This document shows positions 23,573-36,705 of a stretch of DNA of 64,000 nt, piece by piece (the first letter of the stretch is position 1; the number at the start of each line of letters is the position of its first letter). The notes under the pieces are model-generated. The model worked only from the letters and a program-made list of their open reading frames with translations. It was not told the origin of the DNA and searched no databases. The stretch comes from Ananas comosus. Lineage: Eukaryota > Streptophyta > Magnoliopsida > Poales > Bromeliaceae. The stretch spans positions 5,601,737 through 5,665,736 of the forward strand of contig NC_033637.1 of the NCBI RefSeq assembly GCF_001540865.1. Reading direction: 5' to 3'. The translations under genes were made by a program, and so were the position numbers.

Positions 23573-24046
23573 AATGTGTGTTTGTTTAATGGTGGAGGAA
23601 AGAAGGCGGAACTTGCAGATTCTAGACTACGCCGGATCTCGACTTCACTGCGGTAGGAGACGAAGTTGTACTTCCACGTCGTAAAGGATGCTCGCAAACC
23701 ATATGTTTTCAACAGCTTCCTGGGTCTGATTTTCCAAGTTTGCCAAGCTCCTACAGACATCCGTCCTCGCCCTGTTTGGTTCAATATAAAATGGTAAAAG
23801 ATAATTTTCAGTGAAAAAGTATTTTTAATTGATAAGTAATTTTACGATTTCATTCGATTTGTAATAACAAAAAAAAAAAAAGTTTTTTAAGTGTTGTTTG
23901 GATAATCGGAAATAGAGATAGAACATTTTTTAATTATTTTATTTTTATCTATTCTTATACATTTTTATATTTTTATGTAACGTAATTATATTATATAACA
24001 TATGCTATAAATGCTGCTGCCAATGTAAATCAATATGTATCATTAG

Positions 24047-24189
24047 GACCGACCGTCCCTAGAGCAAGTGGCAAAGAGTTTGGTGGTTGGTTCCCGAGAC
24101 CCAAGTTCGAATCCTAGTTGATTCACATTTCCAACTAAGTTTATTTCTAAATTAAATAAACGAAGCGGGTAGCGTGCTACCTATATCTC

Positions 24190-24218
<29 letters not shown>
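24047..24218 (+). mobile_element. tRNA-derived SINE (unit 4)
   Basis: Closes the tandem array. It has an intact B box GTTCGAATCC and a long A tail (24189-24218). Confidence 0.8.
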
Positions 24219-24225
<7 letters not shown>

Positions 24226-25150
24226 CCTTACTGTGAAAATAAATTCGCGTACTTTCAACTAATTTCTAGTAGCCATGTATTGCTTGAATTGAACGAAATT
24301 TAGCTACAGAGGATGCAGAACCAATCATAGAAAATTCTCATAGTTTGAAAAGCAAAGCATTTGCTACCAACCGTTAGCTGCCATGATCATTGTTATTAGT
24401 CAAAGCAGTACTACTTTTACTCACAAGACTCTTTTTAAGTTTTTTGGATAATTGAAAGAGCCTAGAGATGACGGAAATCACGAGCATAAGAATTTAATGG
24501 CAGTGAGACCTTACATCTCACTTAAGATAGTCATCGGAATATGAATATATGATAATGATACGTACTCCGCAAAACTAAGGTTGATTTTGTATAAGATATA
24601 TGAGAACTGCATAAAGTTTTATGTGTTCATAAGGTCAAACTAAGCAGGCCTTGCGACAAAGATATGCTTAAGAAGAACGAGAACCAATTGAGCCTTCAAC
24701 CTAGAACCTGCGGTCATGGGAACTTGCTGCTAAAACTATAGAGATGTATTGACATTAAAATAACATGGTCACATTTTGTGATATCAAATTCTTGGGAATA
24801 GCAATTTATTTGGTAGGAGCAAACAATAGTTTGCATGCAAATCTTGGTTAAGACAATCTCTTACTCTCGGTGAGAAAAAGAAGGGTCTCATTGCGGTGGA
24901 CTTTGAGAAAGAACTTCTTGCTGATTCTAGTCGACTTCATTTGAAGCGCAGTGGTGAGTACCCTAACAAAAACACAACAACATATTTAATCACAAAAATC
25001 TTTACATAACAGGACAAGCCAAAAATACACAAAATCTATACCTAACAGAACAAGCCAAAAATACCATAATATATGTGAAAACTAATGTGTATATAATATA
25101 GAAGTTGTTGAAACTATTTTCAGATTGTACGGAAAGTGTTACATAATATT
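24219..25150. other. No confident gene; exon-like scrap near 24880
   Basis: Mostly AT-rich sequence. Around 24888-24953 a short open stretch encodes VDFEKELLADSSRLHLKRSG and is followed by GTGAGT. It could be a captured exon, but nothing around it supports a gene. Confidence 0.35.
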
Positions 25151-25154
25151 GTTA

Positions 25155-25700
25155 TGACGCGCCACTTCCTAAGGGGTCACCCATCCAAATACTATTCTAT
25201 CCCTAACACACTTAATTCTCTTAATTTCTTAGACCTAACTACCACTCAAAATGTTATAGCCGAGTTAAGAGTTTTAGCCTTATTATATCTCACAAGTAGA
25301 ACTATTTTAGGGGCGTCACATTCTCCTTCCCTTTAAGCTCTGACGTCCTTCTCAAGCTCAAGCGCACTCACAAGAATTAGGCAATGTGAAATTTGTCTCG
25401 TTAGCCTTTCACCAACTTTGTGGAAGTCGCACTCCACCCACAACAGTCATCAGCTTGGACCCGCACTCTTGCTTGCTATATAACCTTGGCTTAATCTAAA
25501 CTCATCTCACATTTTCGGCTAATGATTAGCTCTGGCCACTTCTAGGAGGTTATCCATTCTAGGACTACTTTAGCCTTAGCACATTTTATTATCTTAACCT
25601 CTTAGGCATAGTCAACGCCCAAAATGTTTAGCCGGGTTAAAAAATTTAGATCTATTATATCTCATATATAAATTTATTTTATATCTTGGGGTGCCACAAA
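25155..25700 (-). mobile_element. Cassandra-like TRIM retrotransposon with 5S-rRNA-like LTRs
   Basis: Two similar repeats, about 25158-25320 and 25537-25698, each read in reverse like the promoter half of plant 5S rRNA: GGTCACCCATCCAAATACTA on the left and GGTTATCCATTCTAGGAC on the right, followed by degenerate AAGCACGCTTAACT-like words. Both end GGGGCGTCACA or GGGGTGCCACA, that is, TGTGACGCCCC on the minus strand, as expected for a Cassandra LTR start. TAGCTCTGGCCACTTC next to the right LTR resembles a degenerate tRNA-Met primer site read in reverse. The total is about 0.55 kb with no coding region. Old, diverged copy. Confidence 0.7.
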
Positions 25701-26850
25701 CGTAGTGTCGTGAATGAAAGGAAGTGTCCTCCAACTTTCACTTAATTAGGTCTATTACCTCTTTTGTGTGTTGCTAAAGAGTCTAAATGAAAGACTTGGA
25801 CTAGAGTTGTTGTTGAAGCTGTTGCACGACAGGTGTAGCAATGGCACGGTGTGGTCGACCGAGTTTCCGTGTTTGTCATGCTCCGAGATCTTTTTTGTAA
25901 AGCTTTTTTAGAAAAAAAAAAAATTCCAATTTCAAAATTAACGCCAGAGAAAAAAAAATGTCCAATTTTTTATGAAACAATTATGACCACAGGATGAATA
26001 AATCGTTTCTATCCTCCCGAACAAAATCTTTCTTTTATTTGCACGGCGTATACTGTTACATTCCACAACCAACAATTTTCACTCGCCTAACAACATTCAA
26101 ATCATGCTGAATAAGCTGTCTTTAACAAAAATAACGCGAATACACAGTACACTAATCATTCTATTATTTAAATATATTATTTTAAAAATCTAAAATTTAC
26201 AATAAAATCAAAAACTATCTTAAAAACTATTTTCTATACGAAAACTTAACCTTTTGAAAACGAAAACTTAACCTTTCGAAAACCGACTACCACGACGGAG
26301 AAAAAATATTTTTACCATAAGTCCATAACCAATGTCGTAGATAATAAACATAAATCTACAACACATTAACCCAAAACAAGCATTCAATTTAACTGAACCA
26401 CCAGTCTTAATTATTAAAAAATTATCAAATCTATCATGTAAATGAAGAGTCCAAAATTGAATGACCGTTTAGAAATAGAGGATAATTCTTTGAGTCAAGC
26501 ACGGATTTATTAATATTTCTTTAGATGGTAAATAAAAATTGATATAAAAAATTGTGGCGTTCGATGTATCTCACACTTCCATGGAAAGGCCAGTAATATC
26601 CAGGGCAGAAAGTAACGAAGAACACATTATGATAACAAAGAACAAAAAAATTACGACACTAAGAAAAGAAAAGCGTTTGATTAAACGCGCAATAATTACC
26701 CAGATGAGGTCAAAATCTTCGAAGATCATGGCACCCTCAGATTTGAGGGCAGTCGCAAATTACCTCAGCCGATTCCCAAAGGAACGCAAAGAAATAACAC
26801 AATAAAAAGTAATTCATAACCCTACTTGACTGAATTAAAGTACAAAACTC
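25701..26850. other. AT-rich sequence downstream of the helicase gene
   Basis: This is the 3' flank of the minus-strand helicase. The open frame at 26554-26805 is Lys/Arg-rich, has no motif and no start context, and I do not call it. Confidence 0.45.
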
Positions 26851-26857
26851 GTATATG

Positions 26858-29800
26858 CTAGACAGACAGTTCCTTTATTTCCTTCCCTCTTTCAATTTTC
26901 TCCTCTCCTTTCTCTTTTGCTCGCGAGCGCCTGGCAAAACAAGCAAAAGAACTTTTAAAAGCCACAAGAAAACCTTGCAATGAAGAGGAAATTGGATAAT
27001 AAAAGGGGAAAATGCTCAGGGAGTGAAATTTACACTTCTTTTCTTCCCGTCTTTTCCGTTTCCATTGTTCCGCCAATATTTGCATTTCTCTCTTTTTCTC
27101 GACATTCACACAAACCTGGAGGCCGATCATAAATGAGAAGACCATGCGGTTAGTTAATAGAGGCAAAAAAACATAGTGTAGTCAAAAACAACTTCATCCT
27201 CAGAATGATGAACAAAAAGAGGTGAAACAACGCAATCAGCTCTGCAATTCATGAAGACAACTTGTACAAAGGAAAATGACAAAAAACAAAAGAAAAAAAA
27301 AAAAAAAAAAACTCTTCAATGATTATTCGCACAAATATTCAACTTTAGAATGCATATTCAAATTTAAATTTGAACTGTAAATTTAAATTTTAATCCAAAT
27401 TTTAATTCGAATCTTGGATTTAAATTTGAAGTTAATCCAAATTTTTAATTCAAAGTTTGCATTTAAATTTGAAGTTAAATTCAAATTTAGGTTTAATTTG
27501 TAAAGTCAAATTTGAATTGAAATTTTAATTCGGTGTGGATTCAAACATCAATTCAAGTTTCAAATTTTAGCAACCATTTTAAACTCAAATATAGGTTTGG
27601 TTATTAACTAAATTTTAATTTTAAATTTCAACTTCAATTTGAAATCAAACTTGGAATTCAATTAAACGGTCTGAATTTGAATTGTGAATTTTCAAATTTG
27701 AATCGTGAATTTCCAAGTTTGAATTCAAAATTTGAGTTCAAATTGTGAGTTAAATTTGAATTTAAATGTTTATTCAATTCTGAATTCAAATTCTGAATCA
27801 AATTTGAAATTTTTAGTTCGAATGTATTTCAAATTTAAGCACAAATTCTAAACTTAATTTAAATTTTGGATTTAAATATTGGATTTCATCTTGATTGTCC
27901 ATTTATGTGACTCTCTTTTTAGATTTAAAATGTGAATTCAAAATTAGATATTAATTTGAATGTAAACTTAAAGTTAGGTTTAAGTTCAAATTCATGTTTA
28001 ATTCAAATTCAGATTTCAATTTGAAGCTCAATTTCTATTCAAATAAAAATGGCAATTAAATATAATTTCTAACATATTTTTAATTTAAACTTTTATAGAA
28101 ATTCAATAATTAGAAAATTGAAAATCAATCATTTTTATTTCGATTCTTATTTTGAACCAAACGTATAGGGAGAATTCATCATTCCGTGCAGTCCATTCTG
28201 ATTCTTATTCCAATAACATTTTTCATTTGGAACTACATAAAAGCACACGAAGAGCTTAAACATATATCACTACTCAAAATAGAATGCTAGTACCAGTCAA
28301 TCAGACAAGAAATTCACCAGTCGCTTCAACTAAAGTTGATTAAAAGAAAAAAGGAAAATTAGTCGGGTAGCTAAGGCTTATATCTAGTGAGGCTACAACA
28401 CTTCAGTAGCACAGACAACACCTGTGGTTTCACCCTAAATTTGCAGATGGGGCATCTAGATCAACGATCCACACATTTAACATGGTCTAGAATATATGAA
28501 GTTTCGAGGATTTAAAGTTATGATTTTTTTAATATCATCCACCTAAAGATCAAGTGATCTTACAATATAAAATTTTACTGCCAGTATATGTTAGCAAAAA
28601 CATTTAACTATAAAGATCAAGATTAACAAACCTGATTAGAATCCTATCCTCTTTCAAAAAATGGCTGCTCACCGTTCATTTGGCAGCCACTTGTTGTACT
28701 TGAAAATGTTTTCAACAAATCATGATTTTTGGATCCTACGAACTTCAAACATTCTAGACCACGTTAACTGGCTTGGATCATTGATTTGGATACCATAGTT
28801 TTCAAAGTTGACATGGAAGCACAAGGGCCACAGTGCTTCTAAAAGCACAGGACCCTACCAAAGGTGATAACGAGTACTTGTTTTGTTAAAATTGAAATCG
28901 CCTTGTTAATTATAGATGGTGTTTTAGTAAGATTGAGATCACCTAGTTAATTTAGAAGGCATCAAAATAGACTGTGACCTGTATAATACCATGGATCGGC
29001 ATACTTTTTTTCTCACTTCTTGTGAGTCAAATGAAAAAATGTTAGAAGTTCAGGGGCTAAAATGAAATGTTCTTGAAAGTTCGAGGTCTCAAATGTCGAA
29101 TTTAAAGTTCAAGGACCAAAATACAACCTACAGTTAGAGTTCAGGGACTAGTAGTGCAATTTACCCTTCTAAATATGATACCAGCCATAACACTTTCCAA
29201 CAATGATATCCAAGTAGTTTTGGGCCTATTGATCCAGGTCCTCAATGTACATTAAGAAGAATAGACTACTAAACATTTTCTAACTTTTGACAGCTAAATT
29301 TTATCATCATTAACCAATACTTCCAAGGTTCCAGCAAAATGCTTCAACATTTTCACCAGTTTAAATGAAAGACTACAGACTTAGTACCATTCTCTTTTTC
29401 TTTTCTTTTTTTTCCATATTTTCAAGTGCATTATTATGAGGTTGTTTGCACTGGCTGATCGACTTCTATATTCCTGTTGTTATTGGTTAGCTTGCGATGC
29501 TCCCCGACTGGATGCAGAATGGCATTTTAGAAAAAGTGAAAATAGTTATGGCCCAATATATAATTTTTTGTTGTCCAACAAGCTTCGCAAATGTATATAT
29601 CTTAGGCAATCAGCCCAATAAATGTCATCCTTATTTCCTAGAAATAGACAAATTGCTTCTTTCACACGCTTATAATGCTATAGAGCTTATACTTTATAGT
29701 TCAAAGAATGCCATGGAGGAAGAAAGCAACAGAAAAACAAAGAACTATAATTCCTACATACCTCATGCCCAGCACTTCGAAGGGCCTGCAGCGGTTCAAC

Positions 29801-32800
29801 ACAATCCTGGCCAATAACAAACAACCCAGACCTTCTATTCTTGTTCAAACTAGGCTTTTCACTCGATCTCCTTTTGGAGAGCACTTCTAGTTGTTGTTGA
29901 AGTAACGGGGACACACCAGCCTGAAAGAACCAAAAACTTTTTTAAGTAAATAAAAAAGTCAAGGTGTACAACAGAATTTTCAGATGAAAGAATTAGCTGT
30001 ATAACAGCACAATAAGTCAAAATTCAGGCTGATTGACTGGCTGCATAAAACTACGGTAGTTAGTTTATAAACTGTCTACCTGAAATGCCAAATAAGAGGA
30101 AACAAAGCTAAAAGAATTTGCTTTAGTAAAACAATAGAATATACCGAAATCCAAATTTTACTTCAAAATTTTCCAAACAGGGTTAGTGAAAAGAGAACGA
30201 TTTAAACAAATAACTTGTTTTGAATGTGAATGTGAATATAATATTTCTAGTCTAATAAAAATAAAATAAAAACTAAACCACCTTTTAGAGTTAGGCAGAA
30301 CAGTCATGAGAAGAGTTGAAAATAAAAATAAAAAGTTAATGCTCGTATCATAGTCATCACACCCTCTCAACCTCCTTTAATGATTCTACTATTAAAATGT
30401 GCACCATTTTTGTAACCATTATTCTTTCATGCAGTTATCAAATAAAAAGATAACCTATTAGCTTAGATAAAAGACAAAATTCTTCGGAGAATAACAGGAA
30501 AAGGCATACAAAATAGAACAAAAGGCAAACAGAAAAGACATCTAAACCAACAAAAAGGATCCATACCTAAAATAGTGACAAGGAACCAATTTTTCAGTAT
30601 GGAATCATGTAAACTAGCAGATTTATTTAGCTAGTAGTAGAAAGACTAACCCCAGCTAAAAAGCGGTGAGAGAATGATTTTGGTTGCAAGGGTCGTGCTA
30701 AGCAGTCATTCAGCTCCTGAAATGAAAGCAATATAACTTGTACGGAAAAAAGGAACCATACAGAAAAACATACCCATAATATTGAACTCACGAAGTAAAA
30801 TGTATCTGAATAGCATTTAGTACTGTATCCAAATAGATAAAATTACTGCAAAACAAACCTGTTGGAGCTTCTTGAGAAGACCGGAAGTGATTTTCTTCTG
30901 GTTGTAACTCTTTACTCTTTCTTCCTCATTGTCACTGACCTCCAATGCCACTTCCACAGATTCAGCATTCCTCTCTAACCAGTTCTTCTTGGCACTTTCC
31001 TGCATAAAATAAGACAAGTGAAACAGATTCACAATTCCTTTCAAAGCAGTTCTGCTCACCACCACACATGCAAGAGTGAATAACAAATAGAAAGGCCATA
31101 AAAAAGGAGAACATAAAATGTAACTAGAGGACATTTCTAAGTTGATGACCTTGCAAACTTAAGTATTATTACAATTATAAAAATTTTGAGTAATGAAGCA
31201 AATATACAAATGGAAGAGTTACGAATACTCAAGGAAATAGTTGACTATAATAATTTGACTTAAGCAGCTAATTATCTGTATTGAATGTGGGATTGTGGGT
31301 TAGACCGCAACTGCAACCATATTAAGTGCCAAAAAAAAAAAAAAGTTTTGCAGATTTTTGTTTTACCCAATTATAGAAGTTGAACTTGCAAATGAAAGCC
31401 CAATAGTTGCATCTTGACCTACGAACAAATTAGATGTACAGGGAAATGCAACAACTGGGAGAGTAAATATAACATCAGGGTAACAGATAAGCTCACCCAC
31501 CACCAACCACTTGACAAAAAGATTAATTTCTCTACAGTGGGTTAATCTCATCATACCACACAACCTCATGGAATTGCAATGCAACTATGGAACTGAACCA
31601 AAAAGTAATAATAGCATCAGTCTCAACCATACACATCCAAATAAGATATATGCAGTTTAAATGCCGTATATCCAACCACATGGATCTCTAATCATGTGGT
31701 AGTTACAAATACAAATGACCCCTATAGTCTATTTATTTACTAGTACTCTACATAGCTAATTATCAGTATAATCTCTCAATAAAGATGCAAATGGATCCGT
31801 GTTGGTGGAGCTCCGGCCCTGATCCGCCCCAATTGGGGCTGTAAACAGGAGGGCACAAATGGATTCGGGCAGTAAACGGAGCAGTTTTTGTGATCCAAGG
31901 CGGAAGAGGATTTGTAAACCCTAATACTTTATTCATATATCAAAAGGTACCATGCCCAAACCTAGCCGCCAAGCCAAGCCCACTCCTCTCTCTCTCGACC
32001 TCAAGCCTCTTTTTCCCTCCACTCCAACGCCCGGTGCCGAGGTACTCCCCTTTCCCCCTCCCCTCTGCCGCCCCTCCGCCCCTCTGCTACCCTCCTCCGC
32101 GCCCTTTCCCTACTCTCCAATTCATTCATGTCCATGCATTAAGCATTAGCTCATAGTGTGCTACTAGTGTATTCCATTGGTACCCCAAGCAAGTAGAGGG
32201 ATGTTCCCAGGCCTGGTATTTAGAGGTTACTAAACAACACAACTGCAGAGAAAGAAGTGAACAAACACAAACACAAATTTGTCCAACCTAACATACATGC
32301 TTGACCATGAACTTAGTGCCATTTGATTTTCTCATATGCAAAAGAACGCCACAAATTGTTGAAGTTTTCTACATTACAACCTTGGATGTCAAAAATTTAC
32401 AGCACTTTATCATCATTAAAGAGAACAGCAGCAAGGGCCTGTTTGTTTGCTCATAACTGATTTTCAGTTAAACGTAACTTTTGGTTGAATTGAAGTTTAG
32501 GTAAAAAATTATTTTTCCACCACTGCTCGGTTGATAGGAAGTCAATGGCTTTGGAAATATAGTTCTCCATTTTATTTTTTTTTTGTTTTACTGAAAATTT
32601 TCACATTAGCACATTACAGGATAAAAAATAGTTACATAATTTTTTATTAATTTTTTCTATCTCTTTCTCTCCCTTAGTTGACTTTCCACCACCCAGGGCG
32701 AAGTCAATTATAGCATTTTGGGAAAGTGGAATTAGCGTAAAATTTAATTTTCAGCAAACCAAACAACGGAAGCAGGTATTTATAACAGAAAGCAACTTCA

Positions 32801-34187
32801 CTTTCCTCCACTTGCAGTGAAATAAACATGCCCTAATCCTTTTCCTAAGGCCTATTTGTTTGCCTAGAAGTGAAATTCAAGGAAAATTTTGACTTTCATT
32901 TGAACTAAAGTGCAGATGAGAATTACTTTTGCATTGCTATTTTGTTTGATAGGAAGTTAATATACTCGAACACTAACCCAATTCTGTTGTTTGTTTGATA
33001 AAAAGTCAATGATGTAAAAACTTAGTTTCTCCGCTTCCTATGTTTCACTGACATTTGCTAAATCCCAATACCAAGATTTTAAGTGCCTATTGGCATGAGC
33101 CATGCTCACCGTGTCATACTATGCTGACAAAATATCAACACAAAAAGACTCCCGTGCCGATGGCACAGCTCATCATCCTCTTTTCTTTGATAGCAAGTTG
33201 TTATCTCATATATCGCAAAAGATCTGACAAAGATATATAATAAGCACTTAGAACATATTGCTACCAAAGAAAATAAATATTTTATATTATAGTGTATCAG
33301 CACATGTCTTTTTATGACTGATACACATCAGCACAACATGGCACAAAGCATACCATGCCATACCGTGCCAGCAAATTCTTGACATGACCCCGTCCACGAT
33401 ACTTAGATTCTTGCCCAATACCTCCTGAAGTAATGGTAAACTTACCTCCTATATGACTTGGTATTGTTGGTAAACTTATCTCTCATATAAATCTATATAT
33501 AATAAATTCAAGTATGAAAAATAGAAGAAAATAGTATATTTGTATCCCCAGGTATTATAAATCCCAATTTAATCAAAATATGTAATTTGGAAATAGTTAA
33601 GTAAAGACGTAATTTGAAACAACTTAATTTTTTTTTTGGTACATAAATTGTGAAACATTCTGAAATTAATTAGTCTCTAAAATTAAGTTGAAAATTTTAG
33701 TTAAAAAATCTAAAACAGCACCTTGAACCTTTCGATTATTTAGATTTAAGTGATTTATTTCAAATTAATTTGGAACTTTATTAAAAGTTTAATGATATTA
33801 TACGTTTTGTAACAAATAAAAATGTTATTTGCGACACTTAAATAGTAAATAAAGTTTGTAATTTTAATTAAATTCCTAATTTAAGATAATATAAAAAAGT
33901 AAGAAATCTAATTAGATGGGCTACAAAAAAATCTAAGAGACATGAGTGGGAACAGTGTGAAAAGAAGTATGTTAGTTCATTTCTTTTTGGCTCTTTCCTC
34001 TTACCCGTAATTGATTTTGCTGCCAACCAGAGCAAAATCACTTTATGGCGTTTTGGGAAAGTGGATTTATAGGCAAATCTAATATACAATAAACCAAACA
34101 ACGTAAGGAGGTATTTACAGCTGAAAATAACTTCACCCCCTCAACTTTCAGTGAAATAAACATACCATAAGTGGCTAATGAATCTAT

Positions 34188-34222
<35 letters not shown>

Positions 34223-34449
34223 CACATATATACACACTCACACACATATATATATACATATATAGACACACACACATAAATATGCATACATATATACATA
34301 CATATGTGTACACATGTGTGTGTGTGTGTGTATATATATATATGCATATATGTATACATATGTATGTATAAACATATATGTATATATATGTATGTATACA
34401 CATATATGTATATTTATGTATGTATACACATATACGTATATATATGTAT

Positions 34450-34489
<40 letters not shown>

Positions 34490-36652
34490 TTATAGAGTGC
34501 GGCTACTATACTCTTATGAGTACGATCGCCTTCGTACTCATAAGTCGTTTTCGATGACAGAGCTTCCGAATCGACGATCCATACCGTTAAATATTTTCTA
34601 GATTATTTAAAACTTCTAGAAATCAAATTTCATAATTTTTCGACATCATTTACCTTACGATCAAAAGCTCACAAAATTGACAATTTTTAATGGCCGGTAT
34701 GGAATACTTGCTAGTTTAACGGTCGAAAAGAATCGGAATAGGTTGAATTTTTGATAGAAAATTCTATTCACTACCTAGATAAAGATCAATACTCCGATCT
34801 TAAATTGAAGGATCCGATCATCCATTTTTAAGACGTCGTTCGATTTTGACCGTTCATTTTATGCCCGCTTGATGGACATTATTATGATTTCAAAAAATTA
34901 CGAAATTTATTTTCTAGAAGTTTCAAATACTCTAAATCATATTTAANACTAGTAATAATAACTGGGCTTAAGCATTTTGGCCCGGTGGTTGGGCCCAACG
35001 AGTTATTGTTGCTAGTGGGCTGGGTCATTACATATATATATATATATATATATATATAGAGTCCGGCTACTATACTCTTATGAGTACGATCGCCCTCATA
35101 CTCATAAGTTGTTTTCGATGATAGAGCTTCCGAATCGACGATCCATACCATTAAACATTATCTCGAGCATTTAAAACTTGTAGAAATCAAAATTTATAAA
35201 TTTTCGACATCATTTACCTTATAATCAAAAGGTTACAAAATTGACAATTTTTAACGATCGGTATGGGATACTTGCTAGTTTAACGGTGTAAAAAAATCGG
35301 AATCAGTTGAATTTTTTATAGAAAATTCTATTCACTACCTAAATAAAGATCAATAACTCCGATCTTAAATTGAAGAATCCGATCATCCATTTTGAGGACG
35401 TCGTTCAAATTTGACCATTCATTTTATGCCCGCTTGATGGACTTTATTATGATTTCGAAAAATTACGAAATTTATTCTTTAGAAGTTTTAAATATTCTAG
35501 ATCATATTTAACAGAGTGGATCATCGATTTTGCAGCTTTATCATCGAAAGTAACTTATGAGTACGAAGGGCCCAATGCTCATAAGAGTATAGTAGCCCTA
35601 CTATATATATACTATATATATATATATATATAGTAGCCCTACTATATATATATATATATATATAGGGGGAGAGAGAGAGAGTCCGGCAACTATACTATGA
35701 TGACTACGATCGCCTTTGTACTCATAAGTCATTTTCGATGATAGAGCTTCCAAATCGATAATCCATACCACTAAACATGATTTAGAGCATTTGAAACTTC
35801 TAGAAACCAAATTTCTTAATTTTTCGACATTATTTACCTTACGATCAAAAGATCTCATAATTGACAGTTTTTAATAGAAGGTATGGGATGCTTGTTCATT
35901 TAACAGGATAAAAGAATCGTAATCGATTGAATTTTTTATAGAAAATTCTATGGACTATCTAGAAGAAGATCAATAACTCCTATCTTTTTTAGTTTCTAGG
36001 TGCTTCAAATGTTCTAGATCATGTTTAACAGTATGGATCGTCGATCGGGATCTCTATGATCGAAAACGACTTATAAATATGGAAATCTCTGTACTCATAA
36101 GAGTATAATAGGGCTATAACACTCTTATGAGTACGGAGGCCTACGTACTCATAAAGTTATTTTCGATGATAGAGATTCCGAATTGAAGATCCATACCATT
36201 AAACATGATCTAGAGCATTTGAAGTATCTAGAAACCGAATTTTATAATTTTTTGAATTTATAATAAAGTCTATCAAGCGGCTATAAATTAACGGTCAAAA
36301 TTGAACGATCTCCTAAAAACAGGGATAGGGTTCTTAAATTCAAGATCAGAGTTATTGATCTTGATTTATATAGTGAATAGAATTTTCTATCAAAAATTCA
36401 ACCAATTTCGATTCTTCTACACCGTTAACTAGGAAACGTCCCATACTGACCGTTAAAAATGTGAATTTTACATTTTTAAGGCCCTTTGATCGTAAGGTAT
36501 ATAATGTCAAAAAATTATAAAATTCAATTTCTAAAATGTTTAAATGCACTAAATTATATTTAACGATATGGATCGTCGATTCAGAAGCTTCAACATCGAA
36601 AATGATTTATGAGTACGAAGGCGATCGTACACATAATAGTATAGTTGCCGCA

Positions 36653-36705
<53 letters not shown>

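Larger units (their letters stand above)
19520..24217 (+). repeat. Tandem array of four composite units (about 640 bp each)
   Basis: Each unit starts GTGTTTGTTTAATGGTGGAG, carries about 450 bp of shared sequence, then a tRNA-derived SINE and an A tail. Units begin at about 19520, 22253, 22941 and 23574. Units 1 and 2 have an extra internal duplication of about 80 bp at their left end. Unit 1 is split by a 2.0-kb LTR at 20200-22215. A minus-strand frame beginning MSIKNTFSLKIIFYRF and including MSVGAWQTWKIRPRKLLKTY is open in all or part of every unit. Another minus frame gives NLENQTQEAVENIW. Neither matches a family I know. Confidence 0.85.

Noticed and set aside
24888..24955. Exon-like stretch with a GTGAGT donor
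   Set aside because: Only about 20 codons with no partner exon; chance is likely.
25158..25220. 5S rRNA gene
   Set aside because: Only a diverged part of 5S is present, twice, inside short LTRs. This fits Cassandra and not a functional 5S gene.
26554..26805. 83-residue Lys/Arg-rich frame
   Set aside because: No motif, no promoter or splice context, and it lies in AT-rich 3' flank of the helicase gene.
34038..34601. Long Cys/Val/Tyr/Ile-rich frames on both strands
   Set aside because: Pure products of the CA/TA/GTAT microsatellite.
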